Source: Bacillota bacterium (lineage in GTDB: Bacteria > Bacillota > Dethiobacteria > DTU022 > PWGO01). Taken from it: a stretch of 64,000 bases of DNA. Both the position numbers and the translations under genes were made by a program. The notes beneath the pieces are model-generated. The model did no database searches and was not told the DNA's origin. It saw nothing but the letters and a program-made list of their open reading frames with translations. Positions 53,488 to 62,622 of the stretch are shown one piece after another. Every line of letters begins with the position of its first letter. The first letter of the stretch is position 1. The DNA lies in NCBI GenBank assembly GCA_012518215.1, contig JAAYSV010000008.1, positions 62,001 through 126,000 on the forward strand, written 5' to 3'.

Positions 53488-55583
53488 CTTTTCTCCCGGT
53501 AAACATGAGCTTTCCTGTCCTTCAATTCGGATATCTTGGCCTCGTTGAAGCGGTCTTCCGTGGAGAGATAACCCGTGATACGCCTGATCCTTCTGATATC
53601 GGAACTGCCACACGAAGGACACTCTTCGGGAATCAATCCGTTGTAAGAACAGCCTCTGCACTCATCCACCGGATAGTTGACCCCTCCGTATCCGACGTCC
53701 GAGTCGGCCATGTGCCGGATGATTTTTTCCATGGCACCAAGATTATGCTCCGGTGGAGAATCAAGCTCAACATAGGTGATATGCCCGGCATTGCAGAAAC
53801 GATGGTAATCACCCTCGATCGATATTTTATCAAAGAGGGAGATGGCATAATTGACCGGTATATGAAATGAATTGGTATAGTAGTCTTTGTCCGTAACCCC
53901 GGGGATAATGCCGTACTTCTCCCGGTCCATGGCCACAAAGCGGCCCGCAAGTCCCTCCGCCGGAGTTGCATAGAGGACAAAGTTCAGATCGTATTCATTT
54001 TCGAATGCATCCGTGTTACGGCGCATCTGCTCGATGATAGCCACTCCCACCTCATGGGCTTCACTGTCCTCCCCGTGGTGCTTCCCGATCAAAGCCACCA
54101 GCGTCTCGGCAAGCCCGATAAAGCCGATGGCCAGTGATCCGTTCTTGATAGCCGCACCGATAAAATCTTCGGGGCCAAGATCCTCTGAACCGATGTAGAG
54201 GTGCTGCCCCATCAGAAACGGCAGATCTTTGAGCTTCAGACGGGAAAGAACTTCAAATCTGTGAAGCAGCTGGCTCACCGCCAGGCGCATAATACGGTCG
54301 AGTTCATCCGTGAACTGCTTGAGATTGCCCTTGCTTTCCAGGGCCAGTTTCGGAAGGTTGATGGTTACAGGAGCGATATTGCCCCTGCCGGCAGACACCT
54401 CGGGCCCATGGCGGTTGGCAATCACCCGGGAACGGCAGCCCATATACGAGACTTCATCGCCATACTTGCGGTTGATCGATGCGTCCATGAAGCTGAAAGT
54501 CGGGTTCAGCCGGCGGGAAGCAACCTTGACGGCCAATTGAAAGAGATCGTAGTTGGGATCTCCGGGATCAAGGTTTATCCCTTTCTTGAGGCGGAATACC
54601 AGGTTGGGGAAGATCGGGCTCTCTCCGTTTCCCAAACCTGCATGGAATGCCTCAAGCACGGCCCTGGTGGCGTTCCTGCCTTCGGGTGTAACGTCGGTTC
54701 CAAAATTCAGGGAGGAAAAGGGAACCTGGGCACCGGCACGGCTATGCATGGTATTCAGATTGTAGACAAACCCCTCCATGGCCTGGAATATTTCCTCATA
54801 TTCCACCTTTTTCCCCATATTGCGGATGACCTCTCCTATACTTCTGTCAAAATGGGGGAAACTCTGACCGCCGAACATGTCATTCTGGTTGCTCTGCAGG
54901 ATAATGGCCGCCTGGGCGGCAGCGGAAGCAATCCTCTTGGGCGGCCTTATATAGCCATAACCGGTATTGAATCCTTCTTTCAACAAACGTGTCAGATCGA
55001 TTTGCAGGCAATTCAAAGTCTTGCTGTAATAATCAAGGTCATGGATATGAATGCTACCCTCTATATGCGCCCTTGAAAACTCCCTGGGCAGAAGGTTGCT
55101 CAAATAATATTTCTTGCTGGCCGCACTGCCTATCTGCAACATCTTCGCCGACGGGGAATTGCTGACATTTGCATTTTCACGGCTTGTTTCCACCAGAATC
55201 TCCTTGACTGCATCCATCAGTTCCGATTTGGCATCGCGGATACGCGTTCTCTGGGCCCGGTACAAAATATAAGCCTTGGCTGTCCGGGCATGTCCATTTT
55301 CAATCAAAACCTTCTCCACCACATCCTGGACATCCTCAACAGCGGGTATGATGCCACTGTATCTTTCTTCTTTTTTCAACGATCTGATCACATGCAAGGT
55401 CAGATTTTCAGCAATACTGCGATCCCGGCCGCCGACTGCACAGGCAGCTTTGAAAATGGCCTCGGTTATCTTTTCGGGCTCAAACGGTACGACCCGGCCA
55501 TCCCTTTTTCTTATTTCGGCAAAATCCGTCCCCTTCTGTAAACCTTCCTCACCTTCAACTGAATGCACAAACGCCTTTGCCAT
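53484..55583 (-). CDS. nrdD: Anaerobic ribonucleoside-triphosphate reductase
   Basis: Glycyl-radical enzyme of 699 residues that makes deoxynucleotides without oxygen. An ATP-cone at the N-terminus (IRKRDGRVVPFEPEKITEAIFKA), a catalytic barrel (FGGQSFPHFDRS) and a C-terminal zinc site CRGCSYNGLIPEECPSCGS. The radical Gly is in RRITGYLSTEDRFN. GGGAGG lies before the ATG. Middle of nrdR-nrdD-nrdG; class III enzyme implies an anaerobe. Confidence 0.96.
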   Translation of the reverse strand: MAKAFVHSVEGEEGLQKGTDFAEIRKRDGRVVPFEPEKITEAIFKAACAVGGRDRSIAENLTLHVIRSLKKEERYSGIIPAVEDVQDVVEKVLIENGHARTAKAYILYRAQRTRIRDAKSELMDAVKEILVETSRENANVSNSPSAKMLQIGSAASKKYYLSNLLPREFSRAHIEGSIHIHDLDYYSKTLNCLQIDLTRLLKEGFNTGYGYIRPPKRIASAAAQAAIILQSNQNDMFGGQSFPHFDRSIGEVIRNMGKKVEYEEIFQAMEGFVYNLNTMHSRAGAQVPFSSLNFGTDVTPEGRNATRAVLEAFHAGLGNGESPIFPNLVFRLKKGINLDPGDPNYDLFQLAVKVASRRLNPTFSFMDASINRKYGDEVSYMGCRSRVIANRHGPEVSAGRGNIAPVTINLPKLALESKGNLKQFTDELDRIMRLAVSQLLHRFEVLSRLKLKDLPFLMGQHLYIGSEDLGPEDFIGAAIKNGSLAIGFIGLAETLVALIGKHHGEDSEAHEVGVAIIEQMRRNTDAFENEYDLNFVLYATPAEGLAGRFVAMDREKYGIIPGVTDKDYYTNSFHIPVNYAISLFDKISIEGDYHRFCNAGHITYVELDSPPEHNLGAMEKIIRHMADSDVGYGGVNYPVDECRGCSYNGLIPEECPSCGSSDIRRIRRITGYLSTEDRFNEAKISELKDRKAHVYREKR

Positions 55584-55619
55584 GCGGTTATCCTCCCATT
55601 CAATCGATTGCCTTCATTG

Positions 55620-56084
55620 TCAATCGGTCTCCCTCGTCTTTATCATCTTTTCCAGTTCTTTCTTGAAAGTCTCTATATCCTGGAATTGATGAAAAACTGA
55701 AGCAAAACGCACGTAGGCAACCTCATCAATTTTTCTTAATTTGTTGAGCAGTATGTCGCCGATCTGATCGGCATCAACCTCGTGGGTGTAGGTTACACGA
55801 AGTTCCTGTTCCAGTTCTTCAACCAAACCTTGTAGTATTTCTACAGGCAGGTTTCTTTTTCTACTGGCTATCAGCAAACCGGTAAGTATTTTGTTTCCAT
55901 CAAATATTTCACGGCGCCCGTCCCTCTTTATGACCATGATCGGGTTCTCCTCGACTTTTTCCATCGTGTTGAACCTTTTCTCACAGGAAATACATTCGCG
56001 GCGCCGTTTGATCGTTGTCCCTTCCTCTGTCATCCGGGAGTCGGTAACCCTGCTTTCCAGCTCTCCGCAGAAGGGGCATTTCAT
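55620..56084 (-). CDS. nrdR: Transcriptional regulator NrdR
   Basis: 154 residues. The zinc ribbon MKCPFCGE...RRRECISCEKRF is followed by an ATP-cone (MVIKRDGRREIFDGNKI). It represses ribonucleotide reductase genes when dATP is high. AAAGGAGG precedes the ATG. Heads the nrd operon and may regulate it (see the site at 56134-56149). Confidence 0.96.
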   Translation of the reverse strand: MKCPFCGELESRVTDSRMTEEGTTIKRRRECISCEKRFNTMEKVEENPIMVIKRDGRREIFDGNKILTGLLIASRKRNLPVEILQGLVEELEQELRVTYTHEVDADQIGDILLNKLRKIDEVAYVRFASVFHQFQDIETFKKELEKMIKTRETD

Positions 56085-56125
56085 CTATTCATACTCCTCC
56101 TTTCCTACATGTTGTTGTAGTCATG

Positions 56126-56154
56126 ATTATAATACACAACATATAGGATGTAAA
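56126..56154 (-). promoter_or_regulatory. Promoter of nrdRDG with a NrdR-box-like site
   Basis: On the minus strand TTTACA (56149-56154) and TATAAT (56126-56131) are 17 bases apart, an excellent sigma-A promoter 42 bp before the nrdR ATG. In the spacer, ATCCTATATGTTGTGT (56134-56149) agrees with about 12 of 16 bases of the NrdR-box consensus ACACTATATATAGTGT. A second weak palindrome (CTACA and TGTAG) lies downstream. Confidence 0.65.
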
Positions 56155-56198
56155 GAAGTTATTTCGGATATTTTATTTTTTTATTTTAACAATAATCA

Positions 56199-56447
56199 TT
56201 ACAAGATTTCCCGTGGATAGTCCACCAGAATCGTGTCCACACCGATCCTGACAATCTTGCTCCAGGAGATTATGTGGTCCTTGGGACCCGACAATCTGCC
56301 CCAGAACCCTTTCTGTGACGGGACGACAATGGAGTTCACCACCCCTTTTTGAAGATCGATGTCAAGATCCATGATTGTTCCCAGGCGGCGGCCATCATTC
56401 ACATTGACCACATCACGATTTTTTAACTCCGATATCTTTATCATCAT
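56199..56447 (-). CDS. ylmC: YlmC/YmxH sporulation protein (PRC barrel)
   Basis: 82 residues: a PRC-barrel of the YlmC/YmxH family (KISELKNRDVVNVNDGRRLG, DLDIDLQKGVVNSIVVPS). Found downstream of sigG in spore formers, as here. GGGGGGAG lies before ATG. Function unknown. Confidence 0.88.
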   Translation of the reverse strand: MMIKISELKNRDVVNVNDGRRLGTIMDLDIDLQKGVVNSIVVPSQKGFWGRLSGPKDHIISWSKIVRIGVDTILVDYPREIL

Positions 56448-56538
56448 CTTTCTCCCCCCGGTGGCAGGTTACATTGTGTACAAAACCGGATTCTTCCGCC
56501 GACCCTTTTTGTTGAATACCCGGGCTTGCGGAACCATT

Positions 56539-57309
56539 TTACTGTATCTGTTTCCTCAAGAACTTCAGGGCAGCTTTTTCCAGCCGCGACACCTGAGCCT
56601 GCGAGATGCCAATCTCGTCGGCCACCTCCATCTGCGTCTTGCCCTTGAAAAAACGCATGGTCAGAATCAGCCGTTCCCTCTCGTTCAGTTTTGTCAACGC
56701 CTCCTTGATGGCCAGATCAACGAGCCACCTGTCATCTGCACACTTCTCGTCGCTGACCTGATCCATGACAAAGATGGGATCTCCCCCATCATAATATATC
56801 GGTTCAAACAGCGATATCGGTTCCTGGATTGCATCGAGGGCAAACACGATATCTTCCCTCGGCAGGCCCAGTTCACCGGCTATTTCCCGGATGGAGGGTT
56901 CTCGTGACAGCCGATTAGCAAGTTTATCCCTGATCTGCAAAACCCGGTAAGCGATATCACGCAGTGAACGGCTCACGCGAATAGGATTGTTATCCCGCAG
57001 GTATCTTCTTATTTCCCCTATAATCATCGGCACAGCATATGTAGAAAATTTCACGTTCTTGCCAAGATCAAAATTATCGATGGCCTTGATAAGACCGATA
57101 CATCCCACCTGAAACAGGTCATCCACATTTTCTCCCCGGTTGTTGAACCTCTGGATTACCGATAGCACCAACCTGAGATTTCCCTTGATAAGCGCCTCCC
57201 TGGCACCGGGTTCATTGCGGAGCATGCGTTCAAAAAGTTCGGTCATCTTCTGATTGGGGAGAACCGGAAGTTTGGAAGTATTGACACCACATATCTCCAC
57301 TTTATTCAA
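56539..57309 (-). CDS. sigG: Sporulation sigma factor G
   Basis: Forespore late sigma factor, 256 residues. It starts NKVEICGVNTSKLPVLPN, the SigG signature, with region 2 (FSTYAVPMIIGEIRRYLRDNNPIRVSR) and region 4 (MEVADEIGISQAQVSRLEKAALK). TTG start eight bases after CGGAGG. A sigma-F-type promoter is at 57347-57375. Confidence 0.97.
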   Translation of the reverse strand: MNKVEICGVNTSKLPVLPNQKMTELFERMLRNEPGAREALIKGNLRLVLSVIQRFNNRGENVDDLFQVGCIGLIKAIDNFDLGKNVKFSTYAVPMIIGEIRRYLRDNNPIRVSRSLRDIAYRVLQIRDKLANRLSREPSIREIAGELGLPREDIVFALDAIQEPISLFEPIYYDGGDPIFVMDQVSDEKCADDRWLVDLAIKEALTKLNERERLILTMRFFKGKTQMEVADEIGISQAQVSRLEKAALKFLRKQIQ

Positions 57310-57346
57310 AGCGATTACCTCCGTGATGCAATTAAGGGGTCAAATA

Positions 57347-57375
57347 AAGTATTTCCTGCCCTCCCTTTTTTATAC
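57347..57375 (-). promoter_or_regulatory. Sigma-F-type promoter for sigG
   Basis: On the minus strand GTATA (57371-57375) matches the -35 GYWTA and GGAAATACTT (57347-57356) matches the -10 GGNNANANTN fully, 14 bases apart. Sigma F is known to start sigG transcription in the forespore. Confidence 0.6.
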
Positions 57376-57395
57376 TGTGGCAGAACAAAAGTTGT

Positions 57396-58130
57396 CTATT
57401 CCATCTTTTTTATCTCTTTCTGCAATCTTTTGATGATCCTTTTCTCCAGGCGGGATATGTAGGATTGCGAGATGCCCAGCATCTCGGCAACCTCTTTCTG
57501 TGTTTTCTCCACTTCCCCCTCCAATCCAAACCTCAGCTCCATGATCCTTTTTTCCCGGTAAGTCAGTTTTTCAATGGCCAGATAAAGCAACTTCCTTTCA
57601 ATTTCCTGCTCTATGCTTTTGATGACCAGATCCCCTTCGGTACCCAGAATATCGGAAAGGAGGAGCTCGTTCCCATCCCAATCAACATTCAACGGTTCGT
57701 CGAAAGAAACTTCCAGTCGGACCTTGTGATTGCGCCGGAGAAACATGAGTATCTCGTTTTCAATGCACTTGGAAGCATAGGTGGCCAGTTTGATATTCTT
57801 GTGAGGGTCAAACGTATTCACGGCCTTGATGAGCCCGATTGTTCCGATGGAAGACAGGTCATCGATGTTCACACCCGTATTCTCGAATTTGCGGGCAATG
57901 TAAACCACCAGCCGCAGATTGCGTTCAATCAAGGTTGTTCTGACCGTGTAATCTCCCTTTTTGAGTTTGTTCAACAGATCGTCTTCTTCCTCATGGCTCA
58001 ATGGCGGAGGCAAGGTTTCACTGTTGCTTACATAGAAAAGATAGCGGTATTGTTTCAACCTTTCCCAGGGAAATAAACGAAAAACAAACAATCTCAATCT
58101 GGAGCGAAACCGATTTAACATTTTGTACAT
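57396..58130 (-). CDS. sigE: Sporulation sigma factor E
   Basis: Mother-cell sigma factor, about 244 residues, with an N-terminal pro-sequence ([15 protein letters not shown]) to be removed by SpoIIGA. Region 2 ([46 protein letters not shown]) and region 4 ([22 protein letters not shown]). GTG 58139 abuts its site; ATG 58130 is nine bases after AAAGG. The gap to spoIIGA is short. Confidence 0.96.
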   Translation of the reverse strand: MYKMLNRFRSRLRLFVFRLFPWERLKQYRYLFYVSNSETLPPPLSHEEEDDLLNKLKKGDYTVRTTLIERNLRLVVYIARKFENTGVNIDDLSSIGTIGLIKAVNTFDPHKNIKLATYASKCIENEILMFLRRNHKVRLEVSFDEPLNVDWDGNELLLSDILGTEGDLVIKSIEQEIERKLLYLAIEKLTYREKRIMELRFGLEGEVEKTQKEVAEMLGISQSYISRLEKRIIKRLQKEIKKME

Positions 58131-58160
58131 ATTGGCCACCCTTTCAGATCATGAATTTGA

Positions 58161-59036
58161 TTAACTGACGAGCTGCAACACCTCCGGAGGAATCAAAGCT
58201 TCATATTCCCCCGAATTGTTGAAGTTGTGTTTATGAATACCGATTGCCACCTGCGACCCGATTTCCCGGCTTTCCCTGCCCCGCATTATTTTGATCCGAT
58301 CGGGCCTGAATCCAAGCAGAAGTTCTGTCCTCCCTCCCAATCCCGTGACGGGGATAAGGTAGAAACGAAGGCTTAGATCCGGATCGGAGATGCTTTCCAT
58401 CACTTTTACCGAATCAAAATCGCTCTTGAACAGTTTATAAACATCACCGGGGATTATCTTCTGAAGGCTTTGATGGTTCACGATTATTACCGGTTTCCTG
58501 GAAAAGGGCTCCCTGACACGGTTTCCCGTGTCAAGATAGGCTGCTATGGTCTGCTTCCTGTCATCCATGCAGACCTGGACTCGCGCATGCATGAGAGCCT
58601 GCCATTTGCGTCCTTCCAGGAAAGGTTGAAAAAAAGAGAGTACGCCGGTGAACAGAAAGCCGACCATCAATAAATGGAACAGGAACACAGGTTTGTCTAC
58701 GGCCATTGCGACCGGTTGCAGATTGAGAAGCACCAGAATGCAACCGCAGAAGACAAAGGCCAGCAGGAACATGAGGCTACCCATGAAAATAAAATCCCTT
58801 CTCCTGAGAGGAAAATAGGCAAGGCCCACCATGAAAAACGGCGTGATCATCACGAAGACTATCCAGAGGAAGTTTGAAGCGGGAAAAATCGTAAAGCATA
58901 TTGCCGGCAACACACCGGCCAGCGCCCCGAGAAGCAGTTTGCCGGCTCCGGACCGGCGATGGGTCAATCTGCCCACCGCATACAACAAACAATAATCCAT
59001 GCACAGATTGGCGATGATCAGTAAATCAAGATACAC
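58161..59036 (-). CDS. spoIIGA: SpoIIGA, sigma-E processing protease
   Basis: 291 residues: five N-terminal helices to about 150 and a C-terminal aspartic protease domain with AYLDTGNRVREP. It cleaves pro-sigma E in the mother cell after a SpoIIR signal from the forespore. GTG start with AAAGGAG. Cotranscribed with sigE. Confidence 0.95.
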   Translation of the reverse strand: MYLDLLIIANLCMDYCLLYAVGRLTHRRSGAGKLLLGALAGVLPAICFTIFPASNFLWIVFVMITPFFMVGLAYFPLRRRDFIFMGSLMFLLAFVFCGCILVLLNLQPVAMAVDKPVFLFHLLMVGFLFTGVLSFFQPFLEGRKWQALMHARVQVCMDDRKQTIAAYLDTGNRVREPFSRKPVIIVNHQSLQKIIPGDVYKLFKSDFDSVKVMESISDPDLSLRFYLIPVTGLGGRTELLLGFRPDRIKIMRGRESREIGSQVAIGIHKHNFNNSGEYEALIPPEVLQLVS

Positions 59037-59099
59037 CTTGTTCTCCTTTGGGTACAGTTGCTAATTATTTTTATGACATTGCATAATCGGGTATGCTTG

Positions 59100-59133
59100 A
59101 TTATACATGAGGGTGGGCATATAATTTGTCGCT
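59100..59133 (-). promoter_or_regulatory. Putative SigA promoter with Spo0A-box for spoIIGA
   Basis: On the minus strand TATAAT (59100-59105) is preceded at 19 bases by CGACAAA (59125-59131), part of an AGCGACAAA that matches 7 of 9 bases of the reverse Spo0A box TTCGACAAA. In Bacillus the spoIIG promoter is a sigma-A promoter activated by Spo0A at the -35. No good -35 is seen here. Confidence 0.45.
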
Positions 59134-59146
59134 CGTTGGGGATGTT

Positions 59147-59178
59147 AAAAAAAAATAAAAGGCTTTAATCAGCCTTTT
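59147..59178 (-). terminator. Terminator of the fts/mur operon after ftsZ
   Basis: On the minus strand an 8-bp stem AAAAGGCT / AGCCTTTT with a 6-base loop is followed by A and nine T residues. It is about 40 bp after the ftsZ stop. Confidence 0.85.
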
Positions 59179-59215
59179 ATTGAGGTTTTTTTCTTTCCGG
59201 TCCTGTGAAGATTGA

Positions 59216-60277
59216 TTATTCGTCTTTTTTCTGATGGCGTATGAACGCCGGCGTATCTATATCGCTCCCATCCGCAAATCTGGCTTTCCCGAAATCAGCC
59301 TCAACCACGTTCTGGTGCTTGCTTTTCCGGTCAAACCCCGTGGCGATGACCGTGACCCTGATCTTGTCTTCCATCGATTCATCGATCACCGCGCCAAAGA
59401 TGGTGTTTGCTTCAGAATCGGCTTGCTTGGAGATAATGTCCGCAGCTTCCGTGATCTCGTACAGGCCCAGATCCTTCCCCCCCGTGATGTTGATCAATAT
59501 CCCCTTCGCCCCCTCGATCGATGTTTCCAGCAAGGGGCTGGTGATGGCATTCTTGGCTGCATCAACGGCTCTATTTTCACTGTTGGAAACCCCCACACCC
59601 ATCAGGGCCGTGCCTGTTTCCTCCATTATGGTTTTAACATCGGCAAAATCCAGGTTGATGATCCCCGGCACAGCAATCAGGTCGGAAATACCCTGAACCC
59701 CCTGGCGCAACACATCGTCAACCATACGGAATGCTTCCAGTATGGGGGTTCTTTTCTCCACAATCTGCAACAACCGCTCGTTGGGAATGACGATGAGCGA
59801 ATCGACCTCATCCTTCAACCTTCTGATACCTTCCTCGGCCTGTTCATGGCGTTTGCGAAGTTCAAAAGGAAACGGTTTGGTGACCACCCCGACCGTCAAT
59901 GCACCCAGTTCCTTGGCAATTCCGGCAATAACCGGTGCCCCGCCGGTTCCAGTCCCCCCGCCCATCCCGGCGGTGATAAAAATCATGTCGGCACCTTCCA
60001 GGGCCTCGCGGATCCGGTCCTGGCTTTCCTCCGCCGCCTGCCTCCCTATTTCAGGATTGGCTCCCGCTCCCAGCCCCTTGGTGAGTTCCTCCCCGATCTG
60101 TATTTTGGTGCTTGCTTCGGTCAAATACAGAGCCTGGGCATCAGTATTGACCGCAAGGAAATCAACTCCCTTGAGGCCCACCCCGATCATACGGTTCACG
60201 GCATTGCTTCCACCCCCACCAACGCCGATAACCTTGATTGTTGCGAAATGTTCCATCTCGATATCAAAATCAATCAC
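59216..60277 (-). CDS. ftsZ: Cell division tubulin FtsZ
   Basis: GTPase that forms the division ring. About 353 residues. [33 protein letters not shown] (tubulin GTP motif), and [11 protein letters not shown]. The C-terminal tail [15 protein letters not shown] binds FtsA and related proteins. The frame is open to 60298; GTG 60277 is seven bases after AAGGGGGG. Last gene of the operon. Confidence 0.97.
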   Translation of the reverse strand: MIDFDIEMEHFATIKVIGVGGGGSNAVNRMIGVGLKGVDFLAVNTDAQALYLTEASTKIQIGEELTKGLGAGANPEIGRQAAEESQDRIREALEGADMIFITAGMGGGTGTGGAPVIAGIAKELGALTVGVVTKPFPFELRKRHEQAEEGIRRLKDEVDSLIVIPNERLLQIVEKRTPILEAFRMVDDVLRQGVQGISDLIAVPGIINLDFADVKTIMEETGTALMGVGVSNSENRAVDAAKNAITSPLLETSIEGAKGILINITGGKDLGLYEITEAADIISKQADSEANTIFGAVIDESMEDKIRVTVIATGFDRKSKHQNVVEADFGKARFADGSDIDTPAFIRHQKKDE

Positions 60278-60303
60278 CGCGTTACCCCCCTTGTGCATTC
60301 AGA

Positions 60304-61539
60304 TTACTCAAAAAAATCGTTGAACCAGCTCAGAATCTGCTTCCAAAGCTTTGCAAAAAAACCGAATGACCCGGCCGCTTCTTTTTTCTCGGAATAACTT
60401 ACCCCCACCCCGATGTTGTGGATAACATAATAAATGATACCCACGGCAGTGGTATAGATGGGACTCTGAACACCGACCAGCTGCGGTTCCCCGATCCTGA
60501 TGGATGTCCCGATCACTTCCTCGGCTATCTCGGTCAACCCTTCCATCAGAGAAACCCCGCCGGTCAAGACCACCCCGGACGACAATGCATCGCTTCCGGC
60601 CATCTTGAACATCTCTTCCCGTGCAAACTGAAGGATTTCCTGAACGCGGGGGCCTATGTAGCGAGCCAGATCTTGCGCGGATACTTTTACTTTTTCCTTG
60701 CCCCCGACAGTGATGATCTCTATCTTTTCTTCCGTATTTGCAGCCGACTGGAGGGCACAGCCGTACTCGATTTTCAAGTTCTCGGCAGCATAATAACTGG
60801 TATGCAGGCCCACGGAAAGGTCGTTGGTAATAAGATTACCGCCGATGGGCAGAACGGAAAGGTCTTGCAAGATCCCATTCTTGAAGAAAGCAATCTCCGT
60901 CGTTCCCCCACCTATGTCTATAACAAATACCCCCAGTTCTTTCTCGTCCCTGGTAAGCGTGATTTCCCCGTTGGCAAATGATTGCAGTACGATTCCCTCT
61001 ATTTCGATACCCGCCCTCTTGATGCACCTGATGAGGTTCTGCAAGCACGTTGCCGAGGTGGTCACGATCACGGCGTCGACTTCAAGCCGCACTCCCAACA
61101 TACCCACCGGATCCTTGATACCATCGTACCCGTCCACGATATATTCATGCGCGATTACCTCTACAATTTCGCGTTCGGAAGGAAGGGCCACCTTTGTATT
61201 TTCCAGCGCCCTTTCCACATCCTGGGGACGTATTTCCCTGTCTTCGGCCGTTATCGTAGCCACGCCACGGCTTTTGAGCAACTGCACATTCAAGCCCACC
61301 AGGCTGATAAAAGCGGATTCTATCCTTATCCCGGCCATCCTTTCCGCTTCCTCGACCGCCCGGCTTATTGCATCTATGGTCTTGTCCTGATCAACGACAA
61401 AACCCTTTCTTATCCCCTCGGAGGGGCTCAAACCAACGCCGATTATATTTATAGTTCCATCGGAACGGTGTTCCCCGACAATCACTCGTATATGCGATGT
61501 TCCTACATCCATTCCAACAATTATTTCCTTTTGTTTCAA
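60304..61539 (-). CDS. ftsA: Cell division protein FtsA
   Basis: Actin-like membrane anchor of FtsZ, 411 residues. IIVGMDVGTSHIRVIVGE, VFVIDIGGGTTEIAFF, SGVVLTGGVSLMEGL, and a C-terminal amphipathic helix (FGFFAKLWKQILSWFNDFF) for the membrane. TTG start behind AGGAGG. No ftsQ precedes it. Confidence 0.97.
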   Translation of the reverse strand: MKQKEIIVGMDVGTSHIRVIVGEHRSDGTINIIGVGLSPSEGIRKGFVVDQDKTIDAISRAVEEAERMAGIRIESAFISLVGLNVQLLKSRGVATITAEDREIRPQDVERALENTKVALPSEREIVEVIAHEYIVDGYDGIKDPVGMLGVRLEVDAVIVTTSATCLQNLIRCIKRAGIEIEGIVLQSFANGEITLTRDEKELGVFVIDIGGGTTEIAFFKNGILQDLSVLPIGGNLITNDLSVGLHTSYYAAENLKIEYGCALQSAANTEEKIEIITVGGKEKVKVSAQDLARYIGPRVQEILQFAREEMFKMAGSDALSSGVVLTGGVSLMEGLTEIAEEVIGTSIRIGEPQLVGVQSPIYTTAVGIIYYVIHNIGVGVSYSEKKEAAGSFGFFAKLWKQILSWFNDFFE

Positions 61540-61707
61540 ACTGTTACCTCCTAGCCGGCTCTATTCCATATATAAAGTTAGATTCAACAACGAAATTAAT
61601 TATCCTCTAATATTTTATTTTTTTGCCATTATTTTTGCCCCGAACCAGGCATTGGAAGCTTGTCCACTTTTAACTTGAATTCCCTGCACCGGGAGATGAA
61701 ACCCCGA

Positions 61708-62607
61708 TCATCGATCTTCGCCAACGATCTCGATTTCGAGTTCCAGATCGATACCATGAGTCTTCATCACTCTCTCCCTGATCATATCGATGAGATCCAG
61801 AATGTCCCCTGCCGTTGCCCCACCCGCATTCACAATAAAATTGGCATGCTCTTCCGATACCCGGGCACCCCCCACGCACAATCCTTTTCCCCCCGCCGTT
61901 TCCACCAACTTTCCCGCAGGGATACTGGGGTGGTTTCTGAAAACACTGCCGGCGCTGGGAAGCCGTGGCTGTCTTTGCCGCCGGACTTCTATCATTTCAC
62001 GCATACGTTCTGCAATCTTCCCGGGATAATCTTCCTCCAATGACAGACGACAATCGGTGATCACCCCTTTGTTTTCCCGGAGGCTGCTCCAACGGTAACC
62101 GAATACAATTTCCTCATGCCCGATGCGCCCGGGTTCACCGTCGAAGTTCACAAAACCCAATTCCCTGACAAGACCCCCGACCGTGCCCCCGAAAGCCCCC
62201 GCATTCATGATCACTCCGCCCCCCACGGTACCGGGGATACCGGAAGCAAATTCAAGCCCGGATAGCCCACCATCCACCGCTTTCCGGGCCAGATGCGAAA
62301 GAAGGGCCCCCGCACCGACTACCACTTCTGTACCCTCGGCCCGGAAATAGTTGAAAGCGCTGCCCAGCTGCACGGCCACCCCCCTCAGGCCGCCATCCCT
62401 TACCAGCAAATTGGTACCCTTTCCCATGATCAGGAGGGGCACCCCGGCTGATTTTACAGTTCCGAGCAACAGCTTAATTTCATTTACATCAGCAGGGAAA
62501 ACCAGGTAATCGGCACTTCCGCCTACCCCGAAAGATGTGTACCTGGACATCGGTGCATCTTTCTCGAATTTGACCTGGATCGATTTCAACAACCGCTCCG
62601 TATCCAT
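61708..62607 (-). CDS. murB: UDP-N-acetylenolpyruvylglucosamine reductase
   Basis: FAD enzyme of peptidoglycan precursor synthesis, 299 residues. TSFGVGGSADYLVFP, MGKGTNLLVRDGGLRG, GIPGTVGGGVIMNAGAFGG and RQPRLPSAGSVFRNHP are all type II MurB motifs; the catalytic Ser and Glu regions are present. GGAGG precedes ATG. Confidence 0.96.
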   Translation of the reverse strand: MDTERLLKSIQVKFEKDAPMSRYTSFGVGGSADYLVFPADVNEIKLLLGTVKSAGVPLLIMGKGTNLLVRDGGLRGVAVQLGSAFNYFRAEGTEVVVGAGALLSHLARKAVDGGLSGLEFASGIPGTVGGGVIMNAGAFGGTVGGLVRELGFVNFDGEPGRIGHEEIVFGYRWSSLRENKGVITDCRLSLEEDYPGKIAERMREMIEVRRQRQPRLPSAGSVFRNHPSIPAGKLVETAGGKGLCVGGARVSEEHANFIVNAGGATAGDILDLIDMIRERVMKTHGIDLELEIEIVGEDR

Positions 62608-62622
62608 TTTTTCCTCCCGATC

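Noticed and set aside
59234-60397. Plus-strand frame of 387 residues over ftsZ
   Set aside because: Antisense of ftsZ; no family pattern.
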